A DNA stretch of 64,000 bases, from contig CAZLDS010000012.1 in the NCBI GenBank assembly GCA_964558395.1, forward strand, positions 1 through 64,000, given 5' to 3'. Origin of the DNA: CSP1-5 sp964558395. Lineage in GTDB: Bacteria > Methylomirabilota > Methylomirabilia > Methylomirabilales > CSP1-5. Shown piece by piece: positions 9,423-17,955 of the stretch. The first letter of the stretch is position 1, and every line of letters begins with the position of its first letter. Under the pieces are notes generated by a model. That model made no database searches. It saw only the letters and a list, made by a program, of their open reading frames with translations, and had not been told where the DNA came from. The position numbers and the translations under genes were made by a program.

Positions 9423-11584
9423 CTCGAGCGCGACGGGCCCATAGCGTCCTCCTTCGCCAATTGGCCCACCTCTACGGGATCCAAACGGCGTACTACGACG
9501 TGACACATCGCCGAAAGCCGGCGTCTCCCGATGCTCTTTTGCTTACCGTGAAGGCGCTCGGCGCACCCCTCGAGTCCTTCGCCGACGTTCCCGCCGCCCT
9601 GCGGGAACGCCGGCAGGTGCTCTGGACCCGAGGCGTGGAGCCGGCCGTCGTGGCCTGGGATGGAGAACCTCCCCAGGTCGAACTTCGCCTACCCGAGCAC
9701 CGAGCCACGGGCCCTGTCGCCTGCTCCCTCCTGCTCGAGGGGGGGGAGAGGCAGAATTGGACATGCAACGTCAGTCGCCTGCCGGGCAGACGCGCGACCA
9801 CCGTTGAGGGGGTCCGCTACGTTACCAAGCGGTTGTCGGTACCCGGCCCGTTGCCCCGGGGCTACCATCGCCTGAGCCTCGAAAGTCAGGGACAGCTCCT
9901 TGAAACCCTGATCATCTCAGCCCCCTTCCAGGCGTACGGTGCGCGCAACGAGCCCGTGAAGGGCGCGTGGGGGGTCTTTCTCCCTCTGTATGCACTCCAC
10001 TCGAAACGCAGCTGGGGAGGCGGTGACTTCACCGATTTCAAGACGCTCGTCGACTGGATCGGGCGCCTCGGTGGAAGTGTGGCGGCTTCGTTGCCACTCT
10101 TGGCCGCTTTCTTAGACGAGCCGTGCGATGCCAGTCCGTACGCCCCGGCGAGCCGCCTCTTCTGGAACGAGTTTTACATTGACATCTCCCGAATCCCAGA
10201 ACTGAAGACATGCGAGGCGGCCCAGGCCCTCCTCGCGTCAGCCGAAGTGCAGCATGAACTGGAAGCCCTGCGCTCCTCTCCGTTCGTCGACTACCAACGG
10301 CAGATGGCGCTCAAGCGCAGGATACTCGAGGAGCTCGAAAGTTCCCTCTGGGTTGAAACGACGGAGCGTCGGACCCTTTTTCGGCGCTTCGTCGAGGACC
10401 ATCCCCGAGTTGAGGATTACGCTCGCTTCCGCGCGACGGCGGAGCGGCAAGGTGCTCCTTGGTCGTCATGGCCTCCTCCGCTTCGTGAGGGCGTGCTCAG
10501 GGAGGGGGACTATGATGGAAGGTCCATGTCCTACCACCTCTACGCTCAATGGGTCACTCATGAACAGATGGAAGTCCTTACCGGCAAGACCAAGGCATCA
10601 GGCGTCGGGTTATACCTCGATCTACCCCTCGGGGTCCATCCGTACAGCTACGATGTGTGGCGCGAGCGCAACGCGTTTGTCCTCGAAGTGTCCGGGGGCG
10701 CCCCGCCGGACGCGTTCTTCACGAAGGGACAGGACTGGGGCTTTCCACCCTTGCACCCTGAGCGGATCAGAGAGCAGGGATACCGCTACTTCATCGCCTA
10801 CCTCCGCCATCAGTTGCAGTACACGAGCCTGCTCCGGGTGGATCACGTGATGGCATTGCACCGCCTGTTCTGGATCCCCAAAGGCCTGGAGCCACAGGAG
10901 GGGGTATACGTGCGTTACCCCGCTGAAGAGCTCTACGCCATCTTGAGTCTCGAATCTCACCGACACCAAACGGCGATTGTTGGAGAGAACCTGGGCACTG
11001 TTCCCAGGTACGTCAATTCGACCATGACTCTCCACAACATCCAGCAGATGTATGTCCTCCAGTACGAGCTGAACCCTCGTGCGCGCCGGGCCCTCCGGCC
11101 GGTGCCGCGGGGATCGGTGGCGAGCCTGAACACGCACGACATGCCTCCTTTTGCGGCATACTGGCAAGGCCTGGACATCGAAGATCGACTCGAGTTGGGT
11201 CTGTTGAATTCGAGGGGGGCCCGGAACGAGCGGAAGAACCGCCAGACCCTGCGGCACGCGCTCGAAGGTCTGCTGAAGGAGCAGGGCTTGCTCACGCCTG
11301 GGTCGCCTAGTCAGGAAGCGCTCCTCCCAGCTTGTCTCAACTTCCTCAGTGCCAGCGCGGCTCGGGTCGTCCTTATCAATGGAGAAGACTTGTGGCTTGA
11401 GACCCAGCCCCAGAATTTCCCCGGCACCCAAGACGAGCGACCGAACTGGCGAAGGAAGGCGCGTCACAGTCTTGAGACTCTCTGTGAGATGCCGACCGTG
11501 CTGGACATATGTCGAGACGTTGATGCGCTGCGGCGACGCCCGAAGAAGGAGCAGAGAGAGAATCGTAATAACCGAAAGCGCTGA
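9419..11584 (+). CDS. malQ: 4-alpha-glucanotransferase (amylomaltase, MalQ)
   Basis: A 721-residue GH77 enzyme that moves alpha-1,4-glucan chains between maltodextrins. The N-terminal third carries the extra domain seen in long MalQ proteins; the catalytic part contains YAPASRLFWNEFYID, nucleophile D475 in LLRVDHVMAL, acid/base E523 in IVGENLGTVP and D574 in LNTHDMPP. The ATG overlaps the maltokinase stop by four bases (ATGA), so translation is probably coupled. In this cluster it would disproportionate short maltodextrins left by phosphorylase, GlgX and TreYZ into chains that can be used again. All catalytic residues are present. Confidence 0.93.
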   Translation: MTRARRAHSVLLRQLAHLYGIQTAYYDVTHRRKPASPDALLLTVKALGAPLESFADVPAALRERRQVLWTRGVEPAVVAWDGEPPQVELRLPEHRATGPVACSLLLEGGERQNWTCNVSRLPGRRATTVEGVRYVTKRLSVPGPLPRGYHRLSLESQGQLLETLIISAPFQAYGARNEPVKGAWGVFLPLYALHSKRSWGGGDFTDFKTLVDWIGRLGGSVAASLPLLAAFLDEPCDASPYAPASRLFWNEFYIDISRIPELKTCEAAQALLASAEVQHELEALRSSPFVDYQRQMALKRRILEELESSLWVETTERRTLFRRFVEDHPRVEDYARFRATAERQGAPWSSWPPPLREGVLREGDYDGRSMSYHLYAQWVTHEQMEVLTGKTKASGVGLYLDLPLGVHPYSYDVWRERNAFVLEVSGGAPPDAFFTKGQDWGFPPLHPERIREQGYRYFIAYLRHQLQYTSLLRVDHVMALHRLFWIPKGLEPQEGVYVRYPAEELYAILSLESHRHQTAIVGENLGTVPRYVNSTMTLHNIQQMYVLQYELNPRARRALRPVPRGSVASLNTHDMPPFAAYWQGLDIEDRLELGLLNSRGARNERKNRQTLRHALEGLLKEQGLLTPGSPSQEALLPACLNFLSASAARVVLINGEDLWLETQPQNFPGTQDERPNWRRKARHSLETLCEMPTVLDICRDVDALRRRPKKEQRENRNNRKR

Positions 11585-11596
11585 GGGGGAAAGACG

Positions 11597-11926
11597 ATGC
11601 GAACGAGAAAAGGCGAGAAGAAGAAAACCGCCAAGACGACGACACGCAAGATACCTGCCCGCCCAAAGGCCCCACAGGTGACCTTTCAGTGGACGGTCAC
11701 GGAAGCGAACGCCGTCACTGTTGTCGGCGATTTCAACCGTTGGGATCCCCATACCCACCCGCTGAAAAAGGGCAAAGATGGAGGATGGAAGCTGACGCTG
11801 CGCCTGAAACCGGGCAGGTATGAGTATATGTTTGTGGTCGACGGAGAATGGCGGGATGATCCTCTGAACCCGAACAGAGTGCCTAATCCCCACGGAGGCT
11901 TCAACTCTGTCTGTGAGGTAGTTTAA
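11597..11926 (+). CDS. small glycogen-binding protein with an AMPK-beta-type CBM48 domain
   Basis: A 109-residue protein with a very basic N-terminal tail of about 25 residues (many Lys, Arg and Thr), followed by one E-set/CBM48 domain of the kind found in AMPK beta subunits and at the N-terminus of GlgB. The domain shows VTVVGDFNRWDP, then LRLKPGRYEYMFVVDGEW and DPLNPNRVPNPHGGFNSV, the typical carbohydrate-binding fold. No catalytic domain is attached. It lies 12 bases after malQ and 46 bases before glgB, with GAGGGGGAAAG before its ATG. It may tether enzymes to the glucan; that role is inference from the domain and position. Confidence 0.85.
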   Translation: MRTRKGEKKKTAKTTTRKIPARPKAPQVTFQWTVTEANAVTVVGDFNRWDPHTHPLKKGKDGGWKLTLRLKPGRYEYMFVVDGEWRDDPLNPNRVPNPHGGFNSVCEVV

Positions 11927-11972
11927 TGGGGGATGAGGCAAGGAGATCATCGTCGGAAAGGGGAGGCCAATT

Positions 11973-13943
11973 ATGACCCGGAAAAGGAAGGACGAAGGGC
12001 CGAAGCGGACGCCCCAGCCCACGGCACAGCCCGAGCTGGTCTCTTATGACGTGACTCGGCTCACAGATGATGACATCTACCTCTTCAACGAGGGGAACCA
12101 CTTCCGACTGTACGAGAAGCTGGGGGCGCATCCGATGACGGTGGACGGCACGGGCGGGACATATTTTGCCGTGTGGGCGCCGGACGCCGAAGCGGTATTC
12201 GTGACAGGGACCTTCAATCACTGGAATAATGCCAGCCACCCGCTACGTCCGCGAGGGGAATCGGGGATCTGGCAGGGGTTCATCCCTGGGATAGGCAAGG
12301 GAACGCTGTACAAATACCATGTCCGCTCACGGCACAGGGGGTACCGCGTGGATAAGACGGATCCCTTTTCTATCTTCAACGAGATCCCGCCCAAGACAGC
12401 CTCGATCGTCTGGGATCTGGACCATCCGTGGGACGACCAACGATGGATGGCGAACCGACGCGGCCGTGATGCCCTGGACGCTCCTATGGCGATCTACGAA
12501 GTCCACCTGGGATCGTGGCAGCGGGTGCCCGAAGAGGGGAACCGCTCCCTGAGCTATCGGGAGCTGGCTCCCCAGCTGGCCCAGTACATGTCGGAGATGG
12601 GCTTCACGCATGTGGAGTTCCTGCCGATCATGGACCACCCCTACTTTGGCTCGTGGGGATACCAGACGACAGGATACTTCGCTCCCTCGGGCAACTTCGG
12701 TACCCCACAAGACTTCATGTACCTGGTCGATTACCTGCACCAGCACGGCATCGGAGTCATCCTAGACTGGGTACCCTCGCACTTTCCGACCGACGAGCAT
12801 GGCCTCGGCTACTTCGACGGAACCCACCTCTTCGAACACGACGATCCCCGTCAAGGAATCCACCCTGACTGGAATACGTATGTCTTCAACTATGGACGGA
12901 ACGAAGTGCGGAGCTTTCTCCTGAGCAGCGCGCTCTTCTGGCTGGATAAATACCACGCCGACGGCCTCCGCGTGGACGCCGTCGCCTCCATGCTGTATCT
13001 GGATTATTCACGAAAAGAGGGGGAGTGGATTCCGAACCAATATGGCGGCCGCGAGAACCTTGAAGCGATTGGGTTTCTCCGCCGCTTCAACGAAGAGGTC
13101 TATAAGAGCTATCCCGATGTCCAGACGATCGCCGAGGAATCCACGGCATGGCCCATGGTGTCACGGCCGAACTATGTTGGAGGGCTCGGCTTCGGGTTGA
13201 AGTGGGACATGGGCTGGATGCACGATACGCTGGAGTACATGTCCCAGGATCCGATATTTCGAAGGTACCATCACAACAAGTTGACGTTTCGAATGCTCTA
13301 TGCCTTTCACGAAAACTTTGTCCTGCCGCTCTCCCATGATGAAGTGGTCTACGGCAAGGGTTCGCTCCTCGGCAAAATGCCCGGGGACGATTGGCAGAAG
13401 TTCGCCAACCTGCGGTTGTTGTTCGCCTATATGTATGCACAGCCGGCCAAGAAGTTGGTCTTCATGGGGGGGGATGTCGGACAGTGGGGTGAGTGGGCCC
13501 ACGATGGAAGTGTCGAATGGCACCTGCTGCAGTATGCCCCCCACGCCGGGCTTAATCGGTGGATGGCGGACCTCAACCGATTCTACCGGAATGAGCCCGC
13601 GCTCCATGAGCTCGACTGCGACCCCGCGGGGTTCGAATGGATCGACTGTATCGATGCCGAGTCAAGCGTCATCAGCTTAATTCGGAAGGGGCGGTCGACA
13701 AACGATATCATCTTCGTCGCCTGTAACTTCACTCCGGTACCCCGCCCAAACTACCGGGTGGGCGCACCGCGCGGCGGATTCTGGCGCGAGGTGTTGAACA
13801 GTGATGCCACACACTATGGAGGGAGCGGGCAGGGGAACTTTGGCGGGATCGAAACATTACCCATCGGCCTCCACGGCCGTCCGTACTCCCTGACGATCAC
13901 CCTCCCACCGCTGGGAGCTGTCTTCTTCAAGAGCGAGGGCTGA
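11973..13943 (+). CDS. glgB: 1,4-alpha-glucan branching enzyme
   Basis: A 656-residue GH13 branching enzyme that cuts alpha-1,4 chains and re-attaches them as alpha-1,6 branches. An N-terminal CBM48 (FAVWAPDAEAVFVTGTFNHW) precedes the barrel. Motifs: FLPIMDHPYFGSWGYQTTGY, LDWVPSHFPTD, nucleophile D335 in GLRVDAVASMLYLDY, E388 in IAEESTAWP and D456 in LPLSHDEVVYGKGS. A beta-sandwich C-terminal domain ends the protein. It sits between the small CBM48 protein and treZ, three bases before the treZ start. In GlgE pathways GlgB branches the linear product of GlgE. Assignment is certain at family level. Confidence 0.96.
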   Translation: MTRKRKDEGPKRTPQPTAQPELVSYDVTRLTDDDIYLFNEGNHFRLYEKLGAHPMTVDGTGGTYFAVWAPDAEAVFVTGTFNHWNNASHPLRPRGESGIWQGFIPGIGKGTLYKYHVRSRHRGYRVDKTDPFSIFNEIPPKTASIVWDLDHPWDDQRWMANRRGRDALDAPMAIYEVHLGSWQRVPEEGNRSLSYRELAPQLAQYMSEMGFTHVEFLPIMDHPYFGSWGYQTTGYFAPSGNFGTPQDFMYLVDYLHQHGIGVILDWVPSHFPTDEHGLGYFDGTHLFEHDDPRQGIHPDWNTYVFNYGRNEVRSFLLSSALFWLDKYHADGLRVDAVASMLYLDYSRKEGEWIPNQYGGRENLEAIGFLRRFNEEVYKSYPDVQTIAEESTAWPMVSRPNYVGGLGFGLKWDMGWMHDTLEYMSQDPIFRRYHHNKLTFRMLYAFHENFVLPLSHDEVVYGKGSLLGKMPGDDWQKFANLRLLFAYMYAQPAKKLVFMGGDVGQWGEWAHDGSVEWHLLQYAPHAGLNRWMADLNRFYRNEPALHELDCDPAGFEWIDCIDAESSVISLIRKGRSTNDIIFVACNFTPVPRPNYRVGAPRGGFWREVLNSDATHYGGSGQGNFGGIETLPIGLHGRPYSLTITLPPLGAVFFKSEG

Positions 13944-13946
13944 TAG

Positions 13947-15800
13947 GTGAGTCGAGGGCGTGACCTGAGCCTAGGGGCCAGATACCTGGGGGATGGGCGG
14001 TGCCGGTTCTGCGTCTGGGCTCCGTTGACACAAAAGGTCGAGGTGCGTATTTCAACGTCCCCTGAACGGATCGTACCCCTAGAAAAGGACCGCCGAGGTT
14101 ACCATCGAGCGATCGTCGAGGGAGTCACACCCGGAAGCTTATACGTCTACCGGTTGGACAACGGGATAGAGCGACCTGATCCTGCGTCGCGGTGGCAGCC
14201 CCAGGGAGTCCACGGCCCCTCCGCGGTGGTCAACCCACATTTTGCCTGGGAGGATCGCCATTGGTTCGGCCTCCCTCTTGAGGATTACATCATCTACGAG
14301 CTCCACGTGGGGACCTTCACGGCTGAGGCAACGTTTGACGCCATCATTCCTCATCTGGATGCGCTCAAAGATCTAGGAATTACGGCGGTCGAGCTCATGC
14401 CCGTCGCCCAGTTCCCCGGGAATCGAAACTGGGGCTACGACGGGGTCTATCCCTTCGCCGTCCAGAACTCTTGCGGCGGCCCCGAAGGTCTCAGGCGGTT
14501 GGTCAACGCCTGCCACCTGCGGGGATTGGCAGTGGTCCTAGACGTGGTCTATAACCACCTGGGCCCTGAGGGGAACTACCTTGGGAATTTCGGGCCCTAT
14601 TTTACTGAGCGGTATCGCACGCCCTGGGGAGCCGCCATCAACTTTGACGGACCCTACAGCGATGGGGTGCAGCGGTTCTTCATCGAAAATGCGCTCCACT
14701 GGATCACGGAGTTTCACGTCGATGCCTTGCGACTCGACGCACTCCATGCCATCCTCGATCTCTCGGCCCGTCCGTTCCTGGAGGAGCTTGCGACCGCTGT
14801 TCACCAACAGGTGGAGCGGCTTGACCGGCGGGCCTACCTTATTGCGGAAAGCGACCTCAACGATACGAAGCTGATCCGGTCGCAGAAACTCGGCGGGTAT
14901 GGCCTCGATGCCCAGTGGAACGACGATTTTCACCACGCCCTCCACACGTTGCTGACGGGTGAACAGGACGGATATTATCAGGACTTTGGGAAAATCGCTC
15001 ATCTGGCCAAAGCCTTCTCGGAAGGCTACATTTACTCGGGCCAGTATTCACAATACCGCAGGCGTCGGCACGGTAACTCTTCCAAGCTCCTCCCTGCCCG
15101 CAAATTCGTCGTGTGTTCACAGAATCACGATCAAGTCGGGAACCGGTTGTTCGGCGCGCGCCTGAGCCGGCTTGTTTCCTTTGAAGCCTTGAAGGTTGCG
15201 GCCGGTGTCGTCCTCCTGTCGCCCTTCATCCCCCTTCTGTTTATGGGGGAAGAGTACGGGGAACCGGCGCCCTTTCCGTATTTTGTCAGCCATGCGGACC
15301 TCGAGCTGGTCGAGGCCGTCCGCCGGGGGCGTCAAGAGGAATTTGCCGCCTTCGCGTGGAAGGGCGAGACACCTGATCCTCAAGATGAGGCAACGTTCCT
15401 TCAAGCCAAGCTCAACCATAAGCTGCGCCACGAGGGACACCACCGCGTTCTCTACGAGTTTTACAGGGAACTGATCCGGCTTCGGAAAACGCTGCCCCCC
15501 CTTGTGACCTTGACCAAGGACCATATGGACGTCACGAGCTACGAAACACACAGAGTTTTGATCGTCCGGCGCTGGAGCAATGGTGATGAGGTCTTCACGG
15601 CCTTCCACTTCGGCGACGCCTCGGTCTCAGTCGCGCTGCAGGTTCCGGCGGGTCAGTGGTGCAAACGGCTCGATTCAGCGGACAGACAATGGCAGGGAAA
15701 TGGCTCCCGAGTGCCCGACAGGCTTGACTCGGACGGAGAAGTGACCCTTACTTTAGGTTCTTACGCCTGTGTCCTTTTTACCCGAAGTGAGGAGGTGTAA
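13947..15800 (+). CDS. treZ: malto-oligosyltrehalose trehalohydrolase
   Basis: A 617-residue GH13 enzyme that releases free trehalose from the malto-oligosyltrehalose made by TreY. Features: N-terminal CBM48-like domain (CRFCVWAPLTQKVEV), the barrel with ELMPVAQFPGNRNWGYDGVYP typical of TreZ, nucleophile D264 in LRLDALHAI, E301 in LIAESDLND, and VCSQNHDQVGNR near the third catalytic aspartate. It starts with GTG three bases after glgB. treY lies two genes downstream, with glgX between them, an arrangement common in TreXYZ operons. Confidence 0.94.
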   Translation: MSRGRDLSLGARYLGDGRCRFCVWAPLTQKVEVRISTSPERIVPLEKDRRGYHRAIVEGVTPGSLYVYRLDNGIERPDPASRWQPQGVHGPSAVVNPHFAWEDRHWFGLPLEDYIIYELHVGTFTAEATFDAIIPHLDALKDLGITAVELMPVAQFPGNRNWGYDGVYPFAVQNSCGGPEGLRRLVNACHLRGLAVVLDVVYNHLGPEGNYLGNFGPYFTERYRTPWGAAINFDGPYSDGVQRFFIENALHWITEFHVDALRLDALHAILDLSARPFLEELATAVHQQVERLDRRAYLIAESDLNDTKLIRSQKLGGYGLDAQWNDDFHHALHTLLTGEQDGYYQDFGKIAHLAKAFSEGYIYSGQYSQYRRRRHGNSSKLLPARKFVVCSQNHDQVGNRLFGARLSRLVSFEALKVAAGVVLLSPFIPLLFMGEEYGEPAPFPYFVSHADLELVEAVRRGRQEEFAAFAWKGETPDPQDEATFLQAKLNHKLRHEGHHRVLYEFYRELIRLRKTLPPLVTLTKDHMDVTSYETHRVLIVRRWSNGDEVFTAFHFGDASVSVALQVPAGQWCKRLDSADRQWQGNGSRVPDRLDSDGEVTLTLGSYACVLFTRSEEV

Positions 15801-15806
15801 ACGATC

Positions 15807-17936
15807 ATGAAAGTATGGCCAGGCCAGCCGTACCCATTGGGGGCAACCTGGGATGGGGCGGGGGTGAACTTTTCGCTCTTTTCGGAGAATGCCACCAGGG
15901 TAGAACTCTGCCTGTTCGCCAGCCCGGACGATCAGCACGAAATGGCGCACATCGACATGAAGGAACAAACCGATCAGGTTTGGCACGTCTATCTTCCCCA
16001 GGCCCGCCCCGGGCTGCTGTACGGATACCGGGTTCATGGTCCGTACGAGCCCGAGGCGGGTCACCGGTTTAACCCGGCCAAGCTCGTTCTCGACCCCTAC
16101 GCCAAGTCAATCGCCGGCACAATTCGATGGAATGATGCGCTGTTTGGATACCGGATTGGGGAAGCGGCCGAGGATCTTGCTCGGGACGACCAAAACAGCG
16201 CCCCCTTCATGCCCAAGTCCGTGGTAGTCGACCCAGCCTTTTCGTGGGGTGGTGACCACGCGCCCGGGACACCTTGGCATAAGACGATTATTTACGAGGT
16301 CCACGTCAAGGGATTTACGGCCCGCCACCCGAACGTGCCCCCTGAGCTGCAGGGGACCTTTGCCGGCCTGGGCTGTCCACCGGTCCTTGACTATTTGAAA
16401 TCGTTAGGGATCACGGCAGTGGAACTCATGCCGGTCCACCAGTTCGTGGCGGACCGACATCTAATGGATCGGGGGCTCACGAACTTCTGGGGATACAACA
16501 CCATCGGTTTCTTCGCACCCGACGCGCGCTACACGAGCAGTGGCATCCTGGGTCAGCAGGTGGCGGAGTTCAAGACGATGGTCAAGACGCTCCACCGCGA
16601 AGGCATCGAAGTGATCCTGGACGTGGTCTACAATCACACCGGAGAAGGGAACCATCTGGGACCGACCCTCTGTTTCCGGGGAATAGACAACGCGGCCTAC
16701 TACCGCCTCATGGCTGACAAGCGCCGTTACTACATGGACTATACCGGTACCGGGAATACGCTGGACATGACCCATCCCCGCGTGCTGCAGCTTATCATGG
16801 ACAGCCTCCGTTATTGGGTGTTGGAGATGCACGTGGACGGATTCCGATTCGACCTGGCCGCCACGCTGGCGCGCGAGCTCCATGATGTGGATCGGCTGGG
16901 CGCGTTCTTTGACATCATCCATCAGGACCCACTCCTGTCGCAGGTGAAGCTGATCGCAGAACCGTGGGATTTAGGCGAGGGAGGCTACCAGGTGGGCAAC
17001 TTCCCGGTCCTGTGGGCTGAATGGAACGGTGAGTACCGCGACACAGTCCGCCGGTTCTGGAAGGGGGACGGAGGCCAAGTTGCGAAACTGGCTTTTCGTC
17101 TTACAGGGTCAAGCGATCTGTACGCACAAACCGGTCGCCGGCCTTATGCCAGCATCAACTTCGTCACGGCCCACGATGGATTCACCTTGCACGACCTGGT
17201 CAGCTACAACGAAAAGCATAACGAGGCGAATGGCGAGGGGAACCGGGACGGCCACAACGAGAACCTGAGTTGGAACTGTGGAGTGGAGGGACCCACCGAC
17301 GACCCGGCGATCCTTGCCTTGCGAGAGCGGCAGAAACGAAACTTTCTGACGACCCTCTTCCTTTCTCAAGGCGTGCCGATGCTCTTGGGAGGGGATGAGA
17401 TCGGACGGACGCAGCAGGGGAACAACAATGCCTATTGCCAGGACAATGAGATATCCTGGGTGGATTGGAACGTAGACCGTACCCGCCTCGAGCTTCTCGA
17501 GTACACCCGGCGGCTTATCCGGCTCTACCATGAACATCCGGTCCTGCACCGCCGGAAGTTTTTTCAGGGACGAAGAATTCGCGGATCAGAGGTGAAGGAT
17601 CTGACGTGGTTCCGGCCCGACGGCAAGGAAATGACTGATAAAGATTGGAATAACCCCTTCGCCCACTGCCTCGGAATTCGGCTCGCCGGTGACGCCATTG
17701 AGGAGTTAGATGCCCGCGGTAATCGAATCTTTGACGACACGCTGCTCATCGTACTGAATGCGCATCATGAGTCAGTTTCTTTCGTCTTGCCTACGCAACG
17801 GTCCAAGATGCGGTGGGAGCTGATGTTGGACACCCGGGAGGCGCCCGGAAGGCGCCGGCACCGTCTGATGCGAGGGGGCGAAAAATACGACATGGAGTCG
17901 CGCTCTCTCGCATTACTCCGCCTCATTGGAGACTGA
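15807..17936 (+). CDS. glgX: glycogen debranching enzyme (isoamylase type, GlgX/TreX)
   Basis: A 709-residue GH13 debranching enzyme that hydrolyses alpha-1,6 branches. The start is supported by GAGGAGGTG upstream. An N-terminal CBM48 (GVNFSLFSENATRVELCLF) is followed by the catalytic barrel with ELMPVHQFVADRHL, VVYNHTGEGNHLGPTLCFRG, nucleophile D349 in FRFDLAATLARE and E385 in LIAEPWDLGEGGYQVG. Placed between treZ and treY it most likely acts as TreX, giving linear glucans to TreY. It ends only 20 bases before the treY start. Confidence 0.94.
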   Translation: MKVWPGQPYPLGATWDGAGVNFSLFSENATRVELCLFASPDDQHEMAHIDMKEQTDQVWHVYLPQARPGLLYGYRVHGPYEPEAGHRFNPAKLVLDPYAKSIAGTIRWNDALFGYRIGEAAEDLARDDQNSAPFMPKSVVVDPAFSWGGDHAPGTPWHKTIIYEVHVKGFTARHPNVPPELQGTFAGLGCPPVLDYLKSLGITAVELMPVHQFVADRHLMDRGLTNFWGYNTIGFFAPDARYTSSGILGQQVAEFKTMVKTLHREGIEVILDVVYNHTGEGNHLGPTLCFRGIDNAAYYRLMADKRRYYMDYTGTGNTLDMTHPRVLQLIMDSLRYWVLEMHVDGFRFDLAATLARELHDVDRLGAFFDIIHQDPLLSQVKLIAEPWDLGEGGYQVGNFPVLWAEWNGEYRDTVRRFWKGDGGQVAKLAFRLTGSSDLYAQTGRRPYASINFVTAHDGFTLHDLVSYNEKHNEANGEGNRDGHNENLSWNCGVEGPTDDPAILALRERQKRNFLTTLFLSQGVPMLLGGDEIGRTQQGNNNAYCQDNEISWVDWNVDRTRLELLEYTRRLIRLYHEHPVLHRRKFFQGRRIRGSEVKDLTWFRPDGKEMTDKDWNNPFAHCLGIRLAGDAIEELDARGNRIFDDTLLIVLNAHHESVSFVLPTQRSKMRWELMLDTREAPGRRRHRLMRGGEKYDMESRSLALLRLIGD

Positions 17937-17955
17937 TGAACGGGGGAGCGTGGGG

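Noticed and set aside
10622..12022. 466-residue minus-strand frame opposite malQ and the CBM48 gene
   Set aside because: It spans two real genes and their spacer, with no motif or ribosome site.
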